Of a stretch of DNA of 64,000 nucleotides, positions 11,101 through 21,000 are shown piece after piece. The position numbers and the translations under genes were made by a program. Below the pieces are notes generated by a model that made no database searches, had not been told where the DNA came from, and saw only the letters and a list, made by a program, of their open reading frames with translations. How positions within the stretch are numbered: position 1 is the first letter of the stretch; every line of letters begins with the position of its first letter. The stretch spans positions 1-64,000 of the forward strand of contig JAUIKL010000002.1 in the NCBI GenBank assembly GCA_030430625.1. The letters are read 5' to 3'. This stretch comes from Gemmatimonadota bacterium. Its GTDB lineage: Bacteria; Gemmatimonadota; Gemmatimonadetes; Longimicrobiales; Gaopeijiaceae.

Positions 11101-14100
11101 AGGACGGGGACACAGCCGCACCTGCCTGGAACGCGCTCGACACATCGTACCCGAAGCCGGTGCCCGGGGGTGGTGCCATCAGGTCGGAGTCGGAGCCATC
11201 GGATGCGTGGGCCATCGCGTGCACTTCGTTGTCGGATGTTCGGGACCCGGCACCCCACCCTTCCGGCCAGACGACCGGGGGCGCGTGTGCGGGAAGACGA
11301 AGGAGAGCGCCGTCGGCCTCCCGGAGGGGCTGACGACCCGCTCGGAGCTGGCGGAGGCGCTCGATGAAACCGTCCAGCTGCATCGGCACGCCGGCAGCCC
11401 ACAGCTTGGCGACGGAGCGGGACACGGCCTCCAGCCCCGCGCCCTCGTGCGGATCGAGCGCGACGGCGACGTGCGGCCGATCACCGAGGATCCGCCCGAC
11501 AGCGCCCGTCACGATGGCGCGCGGGCCGTGCTCGATGAAGACACGGACACCGTCCTCGTACGCCTGCTCGATCGTCTTCGGGAAGTCGACAGGGTCGATC
11601 GCCTGCTGGGTGATCGCTGCGGCTGCGGCCTCACGGGTCGGCTCGTACGCGCGGTTGCCCGCGTTCGTGTAGAAGCGGACCTCGGGCACTTCGCGGGTAT
11701 CGCGGAGATGAACGTCGTGCCACGTCTTCTCGAACGGGGCGAGTGGGGCGCAGTGCACGACCATATCGAGGCCGAGTTCGATCGCCTTGTTCCGGCCGAC
11801 CTTGTCGACGATCCGATCACACGCGTCGGCGTCCCCACCGATCACCACGTCTTCGTAGTGGTGGATGACCGTGACGTAGGTCCGGTCCTCTTCGCCGACC
11901 ATCGCGGCTTCGATCTGCTCGATCGGCGCGGCGATGCGGTAGTTCTTCCAGCGGACTTCCTCCCCGTCGGGGAGCCCCCAGTACTCCGCGGCCGACCGGC
12001 ACTCTCCGGTCAGCTGGTTCACGTACATCTCCGACGAGTCGATATCCAGAAGCATGTCGTCGAGGTCGTGCCACACCCCGAAGGCCATGAGCGAGTTGGT
12101 CTCACCCGACGACAGTCCGAGCGCGACCTCCGGCTTCATGCCGAGGATCGTCCGCGTGAACTCCGTGTGCGCCTGGCAGACGAACGACGAGCCCTGCAGC
12201 TGCGTGGCCGGCGAGAACGACTCCACGTCGGCACCGTAGAGGGTGGCCGCGAGCTTGGGCGTACCCTCGAACTTGGTCGTGAGGTTGTGACCGATGCGCG
12301 GGAATGCGAGGAGCAGGTCTCTCGCTGCGCCGGGGTAGGCCGCGGCCGCCCCGGTGTAGCAGAAGGCGACCTCACCGTCGGGAGCGCCGCGACCGTAGAA
12401 AAGGCCCGGAGCCGACGGATCCCGGCCCGCGGCCAGTTCGGTCGCGGCGTGCGACCGGAGCCGATCGACCTCCTCTTCGGTCCGTCCGACCAGAGCCAGC
12501 CGAACCTGTCCCTGGCTGGCCGTGACACCGGCTCCGACCTGGGTGGCCAGTTCCTCCGGGGACTCCGCGGCAAAGAAACGGACGATCGGCGCGTCGACCG
12601 GTGCGATCGCCTCGACCGGCTCCGCCGCGCCCTTCAGGTCGACCGTGCGCGTCAGCCCGACGTACGACTCGGCTTCGACCCGGGTGTGTACACCCCCGAG
12701 GCTCCGAGGCGCGGGCCACGCACCCTCCCGGTCCAACTCGGCCCCGAGGTGCGCCGTGACCGCAGAGGCGGCCACGTGGAGGAGCCCGGAGGCGCCGTGC
12801 GCATGACCGAAGCGTGCCGTCACTTCGCTTTCACCCTGCGCCGGATCGAGCGCCGTGTGCACCGCTCCGAAGTCGGGCAACGTCTCACCCTCGACGAACG
12901 AGGCGAAGACGGGGTACCCCTTGTCGAGCGCATCCTGCTCCCGCATGACGATCAGCGCCACGGCGGCATCACCCGGTCGTTGGCGATCGTCCGGGAGCAC
13001 CTCTTCTGCCGCGGCTCGATGCGCGGCCTCGTGCGAGAAGTCGGACGCGCCGACGACCGCGGCATCGATTTCACCGGCCTGCAGGGCGCGCGCGGCGAGC
13101 TTCAGGGCGTCGAGACCCGACAGCTCTTCGCTGGCGACCGTGAAGCCAGGGGCCCGCCAGTCCTGCTGCGCGTGGACGCGGTTGGCCGGAATGTTCGGCA
13201 TGCAGCCGATGACACCGGCGGCGGTCAGGTGTCGAGCGGACCTGGTGTTGGCCTCCCGCCACCCGCTGGAGTCGACGTCGTCTCCGAGCAACTCGCGAAG
13301 CCGGACCCGAAGCCCGTGCCGCGCCGCCTGAGGATCGACGCACATCCCGATGTAGACGCCCGTCCGGTCGGGGTTGAGTCCACCCACCTGCCCCAGCGCC
13401 TCCTCGACGACGGCCAGGATCGAGGTCTGCTGGGCGAGGCTCTCCTGAAGATCGTTCGGCGGAAAGCCGAGCTTCGTCATCGGGAGCACGATCTCGTCGG
13501 TCCGGGTCCCGGTGTCGTTACGTGGACCCACCAGTCGGCGGACGAAGTCCGGCAGCCCGACGGACGGGCCGGCCACGACGCCGATGGCCGACACCGCGAT
13601 CGGCTGCGCGCGCCGATCGGAGCTGTCGGGGGTGCGGCGGTCCGTCATCTCCGTGCCCGTCCACTCCTCGACGATCAGGTGAGCGTTGTTCCCACCGAAG
13701 CCGAAGTTGGAGATCGCGGCCCGCCGGGGCCCCTCGGACTCCCACGGTTCGGCTTCACGCAGGAGACGGAAGCCCTTCTCTTCGATCGCGTCGAGCGGGT
13801 CGTCGCACGGCGTCGGCGGGAGCACCCCCTCGTCGAAGGCGCTGAGCATCTTCAGGAGACTGGCGACTCCCGACGCGGTGATGGGGTGTCCGATGTTGCC
13901 CTTCAACGACCCGATCGCCGGCTTGGGGCCTTCGCCCCAGAGCGCGGCCAATGACTCGAGTTCGACCGTGTCTCCACGCGGCGTCCCCGTCGCGTGGCAC
14001 TCGATGAAGTCGATATCCCGAGGCGTCAGACCCGACTGGGCGTACGCGGCACGCATGGCGCGGATCTGACCGTCCGCGGCGGGCGCGAGGAAGCCGCTCT

Positions 14101-14977
14101 GCCGCCCATCGTTCGACAGCCCGATGCCCCGGATCACACCGAAGATCCGATCGCCGGCGGCGACCGCATCGTCGAGGCGCTTCAGCGCCACGAGTCCGGC
14201 CCCCTCGGCGGGGAGCAGGCCATCGGCGCCCTTGTGGAGCGGACGCGACTGGCCGCTCGGGCTGAGCGCCTGGAGGGCGGTGAAGCCGAGATGGATGAAG
14301 AGGGGATCGGCGCGGGCCACACCACCGGCCAGCATCAGGTCGGACTCACGCCCCTGTAGGCGCCTGCACGCGATCTCGAGGGCGTACAGGGACGATGCAC
14401 AAGCCGCGTCGAGGGCGAAGACATCCCCGTCGAGTCCGAACGCCGTGGCCACGATGTGGGCGGGCCCACCCGAACTGAAGCGGTTCCGAGGGTCGGAGCG
14501 GACCCCGGCCTGCCCCGGCTCCGGAGCGTCGGGGCCTTCACCGAGCCAGAAATCCTCGACGAAGCGGGTATGCTCGACGGTCGGGTACGAGAGGTTCCCG
14601 AAGACGAGACCCGTGCTCTTCGGCACACGACCGAGCGCGCCCGCCTCGGCGAGCGCCCCCTCCGCACAGTGTAAAAGCCACTGTGTGAGCGGATCGAGCC
14701 GCTCGGGCTCGGTGATCCGATCCGCGAAGCGTGCCGGATCGAAGACGTCCTCGAAGCCCCGCACGTAGCCGCCCCGGTTGCTGACGACGTACTCCTGACC
14801 CGGTCCCGGCGAGCGAGGCGAGACGAGGCTGCGCGCGTCGATTCCCCAGGCGCGCTCGGGCGCCTCGTCGATCAGGACACGGGCCTCACGGACCGCCTCG
14901 AAGAGAGCCTCGGGTGTCAGAGCGCCCGGGAATACACACGACCGCCCAACGATGGCGATGGGCTCGAAACTGCTCAC
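8132..14977 (-). CDS. pfaC: PfaC-type PUFA synthase subunit: KS - CLF - AT - (double-hotdog DH) x2
   Basis: KS DAACASS/HATGTPRGD/GHPITASG; CLF with AS-E-E-L-S-G in place of Cys; AT GLSSGETNSL; FabA-like DH motifs WFYDGHFKNDPCMPGTL and WYFKAHFHEDPVQPGSLGLEA, each preceded by a non-catalytic hotdog half. Confidence 0.92.
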   Translation of the reverse strand: MSSFEPIAIVGRSCVFPGALTPEALFEAVREARVLIDEAPERAWGIDARSLVSPRSPGPGQEYVVSNRGGYVRGFEDVFDPARFADRITEPERLDPLTQWLLHCAEGALAEAGALGRVPKSTGLVFGNLSYPTVEHTRFVEDFWLGEGPDAPEPGQAGVRSDPRNRFSSGGPAHIVATAFGLDGDVFALDAACASSLYALEIACRRLQGRESDLMLAGGVARADPLFIHLGFTALQALSPSGQSRPLHKGADGLLPAEGAGLVALKRLDDAVAAGDRIFGVIRGIGLSNDGRQSGFLAPAADGQIRAMRAAYAQSGLTPRDIDFIECHATGTPRGDTVELESLAALWGEGPKPAIGSLKGNIGHPITASGVASLLKMLSAFDEGVLPPTPCDDPLDAIEEKGFRLLREAEPWESEGPRRAAISNFGFGGNNAHLIVEEWTGTEMTDRRTPDSSDRRAQPIAVSAIGVVAGPSVGLPDFVRRLVGPRNDTGTRTDEIVLPMTKLGFPPNDLQESLAQQTSILAVVEEALGQVGGLNPDRTGVYIGMCVDPQAARHGLRVRLRELLGDDVDSSGWREANTRSARHLTAAGVIGCMPNIPANRVHAQQDWRAPGFTVASEELSGLDALKLAARALQAGEIDAAVVGASDFSHEAAHRAAAEEVLPDDRQRPGDAAVALIVMREQDALDKGYPVFASFVEGETLPDFGAVHTALDPAQGESEVTARFGHAHGASGLLHVAASAVTAHLGAELDREGAWPAPRSLGGVHTRVEAESYVGLTRTVDLKGAAEPVEAIAPVDAPIVRFFAAESPEELATQVGAGVTASQGQVRLALVGRTEEEVDRLRSHAATELAAGRDPSAPGLFYGRGAPDGEVAFCYTGAAAAYPGAARDLLLAFPRIGHNLTTKFEGTPKLAATLYGADVESFSPATQLQGSSFVCQAHTEFTRTILGMKPEVALGLSSGETNSLMAFGVWHDLDDMLLDIDSSEMYVNQLTGECRSAAEYWGLPDGEEVRWKNYRIAAPIEQIEAAMVGEEDRTYVTVIHHYEDVVIGGDADACDRIVDKVGRNKAIELGLDMVVHCAPLAPFEKTWHDVHLRDTREVPEVRFYTNAGNRAYEPTREAAAAAITQQAIDPVDFPKTIEQAYEDGVRVFIEHGPRAIVTGAVGRILGDRPHVAVALDPHEGAGLEAVSRSVAKLWAAGVPMQLDGFIERLRQLRAGRQPLREADGALLRLPAHAPPVVWPEGWGAGSRTSDNEVHAMAHASDGSDSDLMAPPPGTGFGYDVSSAFQAGAAVSPSFAAGSPPAGSAPAAAPLAGPSPAGPAVPRSTDVRPAIAGQGNAVPTGGALELFHSIAKAHEDFLAEQQSTHEAFLRLGLNALEGGAPSVAPMGGTPDLRVVVPGGPAAPRAAPGNGAAPPAPAAGPPSPAAPTHESAAPTVEPSRPVSAPTPALTPPAVKPATTAPASRAPSAAKPKQDGPPAPVIPVAPPIDRSTLPDTVFLTREQLEVHAAGKISEIFGELFEQQDGYARQVRMPEPPLLFADRALLIEGEPGTMKKGRVVTETDVDEGAWYLHTGRMAPGVVIESGQADLLLISWLGADFLNKGDRVYRLLGCDLTFHGDLPAPGETLTYDIYVDGHAKTGDVRLFFFHYDCYVGDRLLISVRNGQAGFFTDEELAGSGGVLWDAADDEPDPDARLDPAPQLSTKRSFSASEVAAWVEGDAWACFGDGFERTACHTRTPNTPDGRLRLIDHVPSFEPQGGPWGRGYLRAEAHVPADAWFYDGHFKNDPCMPGTLMADAATQALSFAMGAMGFTIERDGWRFEPVPGQLSRFLCRGQVIPDGPHTLEYEVFIEDVVDGPIPEVYAALLCKSDGFKVFQCRRFGLRLVPDYPLTTKREFLEGHDEVRHVGPGDSDVRGDYEALLSCAWGRPSDAFGKMFTKFDGPPKCPRLPGPPYHFVSSIVDVDVAPGSASEGGTLHSTFEVEPDAWYFEEGQGQMPFAVLVEVLLQPCGWFASYLNFFADMEGDVAFRNLDGENCILHKPVTADAGTLKLTTKLTRAAKAAGTSIVFFDVVCEDADGPVMTMTTDFGFFSPEVLAEQRGLPMTDEMRARRDEESTIPVISLADGGGELAHLPSMAGGEMRMVDEVTGFWPDAGDAGLGRVRTVQEIHPSAWYFKAHFHEDPVQPGSLGLEALVQAARVLVHLKGWADGIEDPVWEHPVVGFPIAWRYRGQVVPTNDEVITEIEALEVDVVEGESVTLQVFGTQWVDGLRIYEVPSFAVRVRSGAK

Positions 14978-15000
14978 GTAGGACTCCGTTCGTTCTCGAC

Positions 15001-18000
15001 TCAGGCGCTGGGTGCGTCGAATCGAACCTCGCGCAACTCGGCGACCAAATCACCCTCCTCCGTGGCGAGAATGAAGTCGAAGAGTGTCCCCCGTTCCGTC
15101 TTCCGTGCCCGGAAGGCCGAGCGCAGCTGTTCGGGGATGGACTCGAGGTGGTGAACGACCATCTGTCCCATGCTCGCGATCTTCTCCATGGCCCCGGCCT
15201 TCTGGTGCGTCCAGAGCTCACCCAACTGGAGAAGTCCCTCGAACGCCGCGGGGTCGAAGCCACGCGCGAACATCTTCGGGCGCCATTCGAGGCTGGCACT
15301 GCGGAGGAGGGCCATCCCGCCCTCCTCGGACACACCCTCGAGGTCGACGATCGAGCGGAACTCACTCGTGTTGCCGAGCAGGACGTAGGCGGCCTCCGCC
15401 TCGAACGGCCACGGCTCCAGCCCACCGGACGGCACCGACGGGGGCGGCGTCGCGCCGTTCTCGCTGTACCGGACCGCGGTCTCGTGGTGCGTCTCTCCGC
15501 TGGCGTCCTTGAAGACCAGACGGTAGCCGGGGACGGCGCCTTCGATCGGGACGACGTCGACGGTGTGACCACCCTCGCTCGGATCGGTGTCCTCGCCCGG
15601 CTTCGAGATCACGAAGTCTTCGAGGAACATGCGCATCGACTCGACCGGCTTCAGAGCCTGACCGAGGCGCAGCGCGAAGTCGGCGACCATCGCCGGAGCC
15701 AGGCGTGCGCTCTGTGCCCCTTCACCCGCGGCTTCCGACGCCGTCTCCGGCGGGAAGGTCAAGGTGAGTCGATCTCCCGGGAAGGAGGGAGCCGCCAACA
15801 CGACCCGCTCGACGCCCGCTCCTTCGAGGCCGAGCTCGTCGACGAAGAACTGGGCACCGGCATCGACGCCCAGGAGCGAAATCCCCTGTTTCTCGAAGTG
15901 CGCCGCCAGCCCGGCATCGACCATCCCGCCGGCCCAGGGTCCCCAGTTGTAGGAGCGAACCCTGCACCAGGCACCCCGACGCTGGGCCTCGGACGCGGCC
16001 ACCTTGTTCAGGACCTCGTTGGCCGCGGCGTACGCCGACTGTCCGGCGTTCCCGGCGCGAGCGGCGATCGACGAGAAGAGCGCGATCACCTGGATCGGAT
16101 CCTCCTTCGTCGCCTCGAGGAGGACCTGGAGGCCCGTGACCTTCGGCGCGAAGACGTCGGCCACCCGGTCGGGCGTCATGTCCTCGAGCGCCTTGTCTCG
16201 AAGGACCCCGGCGCCGTGCACGATGCCGTCCACCGAACCCCACGTCTGTCGCACGTGATCGACCGCCTCGGAGACCTGCTCGGTGTTCGAGACGTCCGCG
16301 CTCACGTACATCGCCTCGATGCCCCGCGACTCGAAGTCCGCCAGGGTCATCCTCACCTCGGCGCTGGCCGCCAGTGAGTGGGCCTGCTTCTGCATTGCGG
16401 CAAAGTCGACCGTCTCACCACGCTGGTTCGCCGCGGCGGCGAGGGCACCCGTGATCTTCACGGAGTCGGTCGTGAGAGGCACACCCTCGGGCCACTCGGC
16501 CAGAGCCGAGCGACCGAGAAGGGCCAGCTTGAGCTTCCACTGCTCGGCGAGCCTTGCGACCGAGCTGGCCGTGACGCCGCGGGCACCACCCGAGACGATC
16601 AGAACCGAGCCCGGATCGAGGGCCGGACCGCGGTCACCCGACCGCGGCAGAGGCTGGATCCGAACCACCGAGCGGGAGCCTTCGGCGTCGATACCGACCT
16701 CGAGGGCCGGACCGCCGAGGAAAAGTTCGTCCACGATCTCTTCGGCCGAGCCGTCGACCGAGGCGACGTCGATCGCCTTCACCGATGCGCCGGGCCACTC
16801 GCGGGCAGCCGTCTTCACGACACCCGCGACGCCGGCGCCCCAGGCACCCGAGCCCGGGTCACCCGCGAGACCGAAGTCTCCGCCCGTCGACTGGACGGTG
16901 ACGAAGAGTCGCTCCCCGACAACCGGGTGTTGTGCGACCATCCGGGCCGCCTGGATGGCACGCTGGTGGACCTCGGTCGCCCGATCGGCGTCGACGCCGT
17001 CCGCCAGCGCCGCGAGGCAGATCACCCCGCGAGCCGAAGCGCTCGGTACGTCGACGACGGTGGCTTCGACACCGCGCCCACTCAGTTCGGCGCGGAGGGC
17101 CTCGGCCAGGTCGGCGTGTTCGCTCGTGATCTCGATCGAACTTCCCGGTCGGATGGCTCCGAGACCGAAGCCCGGTCGGAGTTCGGGCACGATCGTCGGC
17201 ACGAAGGCCGTGATGGCCGTCGGGTCGTCGACGATGGCGCCGGAGGGCGCAACCGGCTCGGCCTCGGCCACCGGAGGCGCCGGCGGCGTCTCGACAACGG
17301 GCGGTGCTGCAGGTGCCGCCGGAGCGGCGGCCGGAGCAGGCGTCGACCCGCCGGACAGCTTGTCGGCGACGTCCCGAAGGGTGCGGAGCTCGGCCAACTC
17401 GGACGGAGCGATCTCGGGCATGCCCGGAACGCGCTCCTGGAGCTCGGACAGGATTTCGACCTGCTTGATCGAGTCGATCCCCAGACCGGCTTCCATCTCC
17501 ATGTCCAGGTCGAGCATCTCGACCGGGTAGCCCGTCTTCTCGGCCACCACCTCGAGGGCGAGGGCCGTCATGTCGGCGTCACCGGCCGGTGCCGGAGCCG
17601 CGGCTGCGAGCGCTGCGGCCGGGACTGCGGGCGCGGCCGGCGCGGGGGCCGCGCCTCCGCCGAGCTTGTCGGCGACATCCCGAAGGGTGCGGAGTTCGGC
17701 CAGCTCGGACGGAGCGATCTCCGGCATGCCCGGGACCCGCTCCTGAAGCTCGGACAGGATCTCGACCTGCTTGATCGAGTCGATCCCGAGACCGGCCTCC
17801 ATCTCCATGTCCAGGTCGAGCATCTCGACGGGGTAGCCCGTCTTCTCCGACACGACCTCGAGGGCCAGGGCGGTGACGTCGAGACCCGCGGCCGCAGGTG
17901 CGGCCGCCGCAGCCGCCACGGGCGCGCCTGCCGGGGTGCTCGGTGCCGCGGATCCGAGCTTGTCGGCCACGTCGCGGAGCGTGCGCAGCTCGGCCAGCTC

Positions 18001-21000
18001 GGACGGAGCGATCTCCGGCATGCCCGGGACCCGCTCCTGAAGCTCGGACAGGATCTCGACCTGCTTGATCGAGTCGATCCCGAGACCGGCCTCCATCTCC
18101 ATGTCCAGGTCGAGCATCTCGACGGGGTAGCCCGTCTTCTCAGACACGACCTCGAGGGCCAGGGCGGTGACATCGACACCGGGCGTGGCCTGCGCGGCGG
18201 CCGGTGCCGCGACAGGAGCCGCTGCGGGCGTGCTCGGCGCCGCAGCTCCGAGCTTGTCGGCCACGTCACGAAGCGTACGCAACTCGGCCAGTTCGGACGG
18301 CGCGATCTCCGGTACGCCCGGGATCCGCTCCTGAAGCTCGGACAGGATCTCGACCTGCTTGATCGAGTCGATCCCGAGACCGGCCTCCATCTCCATGTCG
18401 AGGTTCAGCATCTCGACCGGATAGCCCGTCTTCTCCGAGACGACCTCGAGAGCCATCGCGGTCACATCGACGGACGGTGCGGTCGGAGCGGCCGCCACCG
18501 GCGCCACTGCGGCGGGTGCCGCGAGCGCAGGCGTCGCGGCACTCAGCTTGTCGGCCACGTCGCGCAGGGTGCGCAGTTCGGCCAACTCCGACGGTGCGAT
18601 CTCGGGAACACCCGGGATCCGCTCCTGGAGCTCGGACAGGATCTCGACCTGCTTGATCGAGTCGATCCCGAGGCCGGCCTCCATCTCCATGTCGAGGTTC
18701 AGCATCTCGACCGGGTAGCCGGTCTTCGCCGACACGACTTCCAGCGCCATCGCCGTCACGTCGACCGCCGGGGCCACCGCGGCGAGCGCTGCCGGGACGG
18801 GTGCCGGAGCCGCGACCGGCTCGGGTGCGGGCGGAGTGGGTGCCGGGACCAGCGGCGTGACCGGAGCAGGCTGAGCCACGGGCTCGGGGCGGGCCACGGG
18901 GGCCGGAGCCGCGGGCGGCGTGTAGACGGGCTGATGAGCGGCGGGCGCGGAGAACGCGGTCGACGCTCCGGCCGGCTGGCCGCCGACCTGCTGCAACGCC
19001 TGACCGGCCATGTCCAGGAAGGCACGGTGGCTCTGCGCCATCAACTCCTGGTAGCGGCGGTGCGCCTCGATCGTCACCTGGTGTACGTGCATCACCGACG
19101 CCGAATCCGCGGCCGCGGGGACCGTGGTGGCGTGGAGCGGAGCGGCATGGGCCGGTGCAGCCGCGTGCGCGGCCGGGCTGACGGGAGTCGGGGCCGGAGC
19201 TGCAGGCGCGGATGGGGTCGAAGCGGCGGGCGCCGCGACCTCGGGTACTTCGGGGTTCGGCGGCGCGACACCCGCAGCGCCCTCGGCCGGGGGATACGGC
19301 CGATCGTGGTTGAATCCGGTGATCATGATTTCGAACGGCTTCTTCTCCGCAGGCGCTTCCGGAATCCGGTAGCCCTCGGAGAGTGAGGTCAGGTTGAGCT
19401 GGAACCCTTCGGCCGCGAGCCGGCCGAGCCCGCGCCAGAACGCGCGCAGACCCTGGGTCTTCTTGTCGTCGAGGGCGACGGCAACGTGGGCACGGTCACC
19501 GAGGCAGCGCCCGACGAGCTTCGTCAGGACCGTACCCGGACCGACTTCGACGAAGTGTGTGACACCCGCCTCGTGCATCGCCTCGACCATCTCGCGGAAG
19601 CGGACCGGGGAGGAGAGCTGGTCCGCCAGGAGGCGCCGGGCATCCCCGTCGTCCTGCGGATAGACCGTCGCGGTCTTGTTGGCGTACACGTCCACCGATC
19701 CCGGCTTCCAGGAGACGGAGCCGAGGTGCTGGTGAAAGGGCTCACAGCTGTCGGCGACGATCTCCGAGTGGAAGGCGGACGCGACCGGCAGGCGGATGGA
19801 AGAGAGGCCGGCGGCCTTCAGCTTCTTCGCCATCGCTTCCACGGCGTCGACGGCTCCGGCCAGGACGACCTCGTTCGGCGCGTTGTCGTTGGCGATCACG
19901 ACGCCACTGCCGGCGTCGATATGCTCAGCGACGGTCGCCGCGTCGGTCCGGACCGCGATCATCGCGCCCTCGTTCGACGCGGCGGCCTCGGCCATGAGTT
20001 CACCGCGGCGGCGCGCGGTCGGAAGGAGCTCCTCGAGGTCGATGCGTCCGGCAGCGGCCAGGGCGGACAGCTCACCGAAAGAGTGCCCGGCCACCGCGTC
20101 GGGCTCGAGCCCGAGCTTCTGCATCACACCGAGGTAGCCGAGGCTCACGGCGGCGATCGCCGGCTGCGCGACGTGCATGGCGGTCAGGGCCGCCTGCTGT
20201 GACTTCTTCGTGTCGTCGCCGAAGGCGGGCGGCGGGAAGACGGCGTGGTCCAGCCGGTCCCCCTCGAACGCGGGGAGGTCGACGGCCGTATCCCACACCC
20301 GACGGGCCTCGTCGAAGGTGATGGCGGCGGAACCGCCCATGCCGACGTACTGGCTGCCCTGCCCCGGGAAGAGGAAGGCCACCTTTCCGCGCTGCGGGGA
20401 ACCGATGCCTACGGAGATGTCGGGATCCGTGAGCTCCGCGAGTGCAGCCCCGTCGATCGCGCCGACGACCCGCTCCGCCTTCGCCGCCAACTCCTCCTCG
20501 GACGAGACGACGATCGCGACACGAACCAGGGCCGATGCGTCGAAGCTTTCGGCCGCCAGGTGGGCGATCCTCGACAGTGCATGCCCTTCGGCCAACTGAC
20601 CGCGCAGCTCCGTCAGCTGTGTCCGCAGCTCCGCCTCAGTCGCCGCCGAGAGGACGACGAGCTCGTCCGGCCACGCCCGGAGCTTGTCCGCGACCTTTCC
20701 GGGCCCCGTGTACTCCTCGAGGGTCACATGGAAGTTCGACCCACCGAAACCGAAGGAACTCACCGAGGCACGGCGCGGATGCGCGCTGCCCCGGATCCAG
20801 GGCCGGGTGAGCGTGTTGATGTACAGCGGCCCGTCGTCGAGGCCGAGCTGAGTGTTCGGCTTGGACACCTTGAGCGTCGGCGGAAGCACCTTGTGGTGCA
20901 GAGCCAGAGCGGTCTTGATCAGGCCGGCCGAACCGGCGGCCGCCTTCGTGTGACCGATCTGGGACTTCACCGAGCCCAGGGCACACCACGCCCGACCCTC

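Noticed and set aside
9128-13954. 1608-aa + strand ORF
   Set aside because: Entirely antisense to the pfaC-type gene; Arg/Gly/Asp-rich low-complexity translation typical of GC-rich shadow ORFs; no domains.
17345-18770. Regular ~300-bp repeats considered as a CRISPR or mobile repeat
   Set aside because: In-frame ACP domains within pfaA; repeat length and coding constraint explain them.
16378-19386. 1002-aa + strand ORF with repeated LGQDLDLLDRVDPETGLHLHVQVEHLD
   Set aside because: Antisense shadow of the tandem ACP repeats in pfaA; the apparent repeat is the reverse complement of ACP codons.
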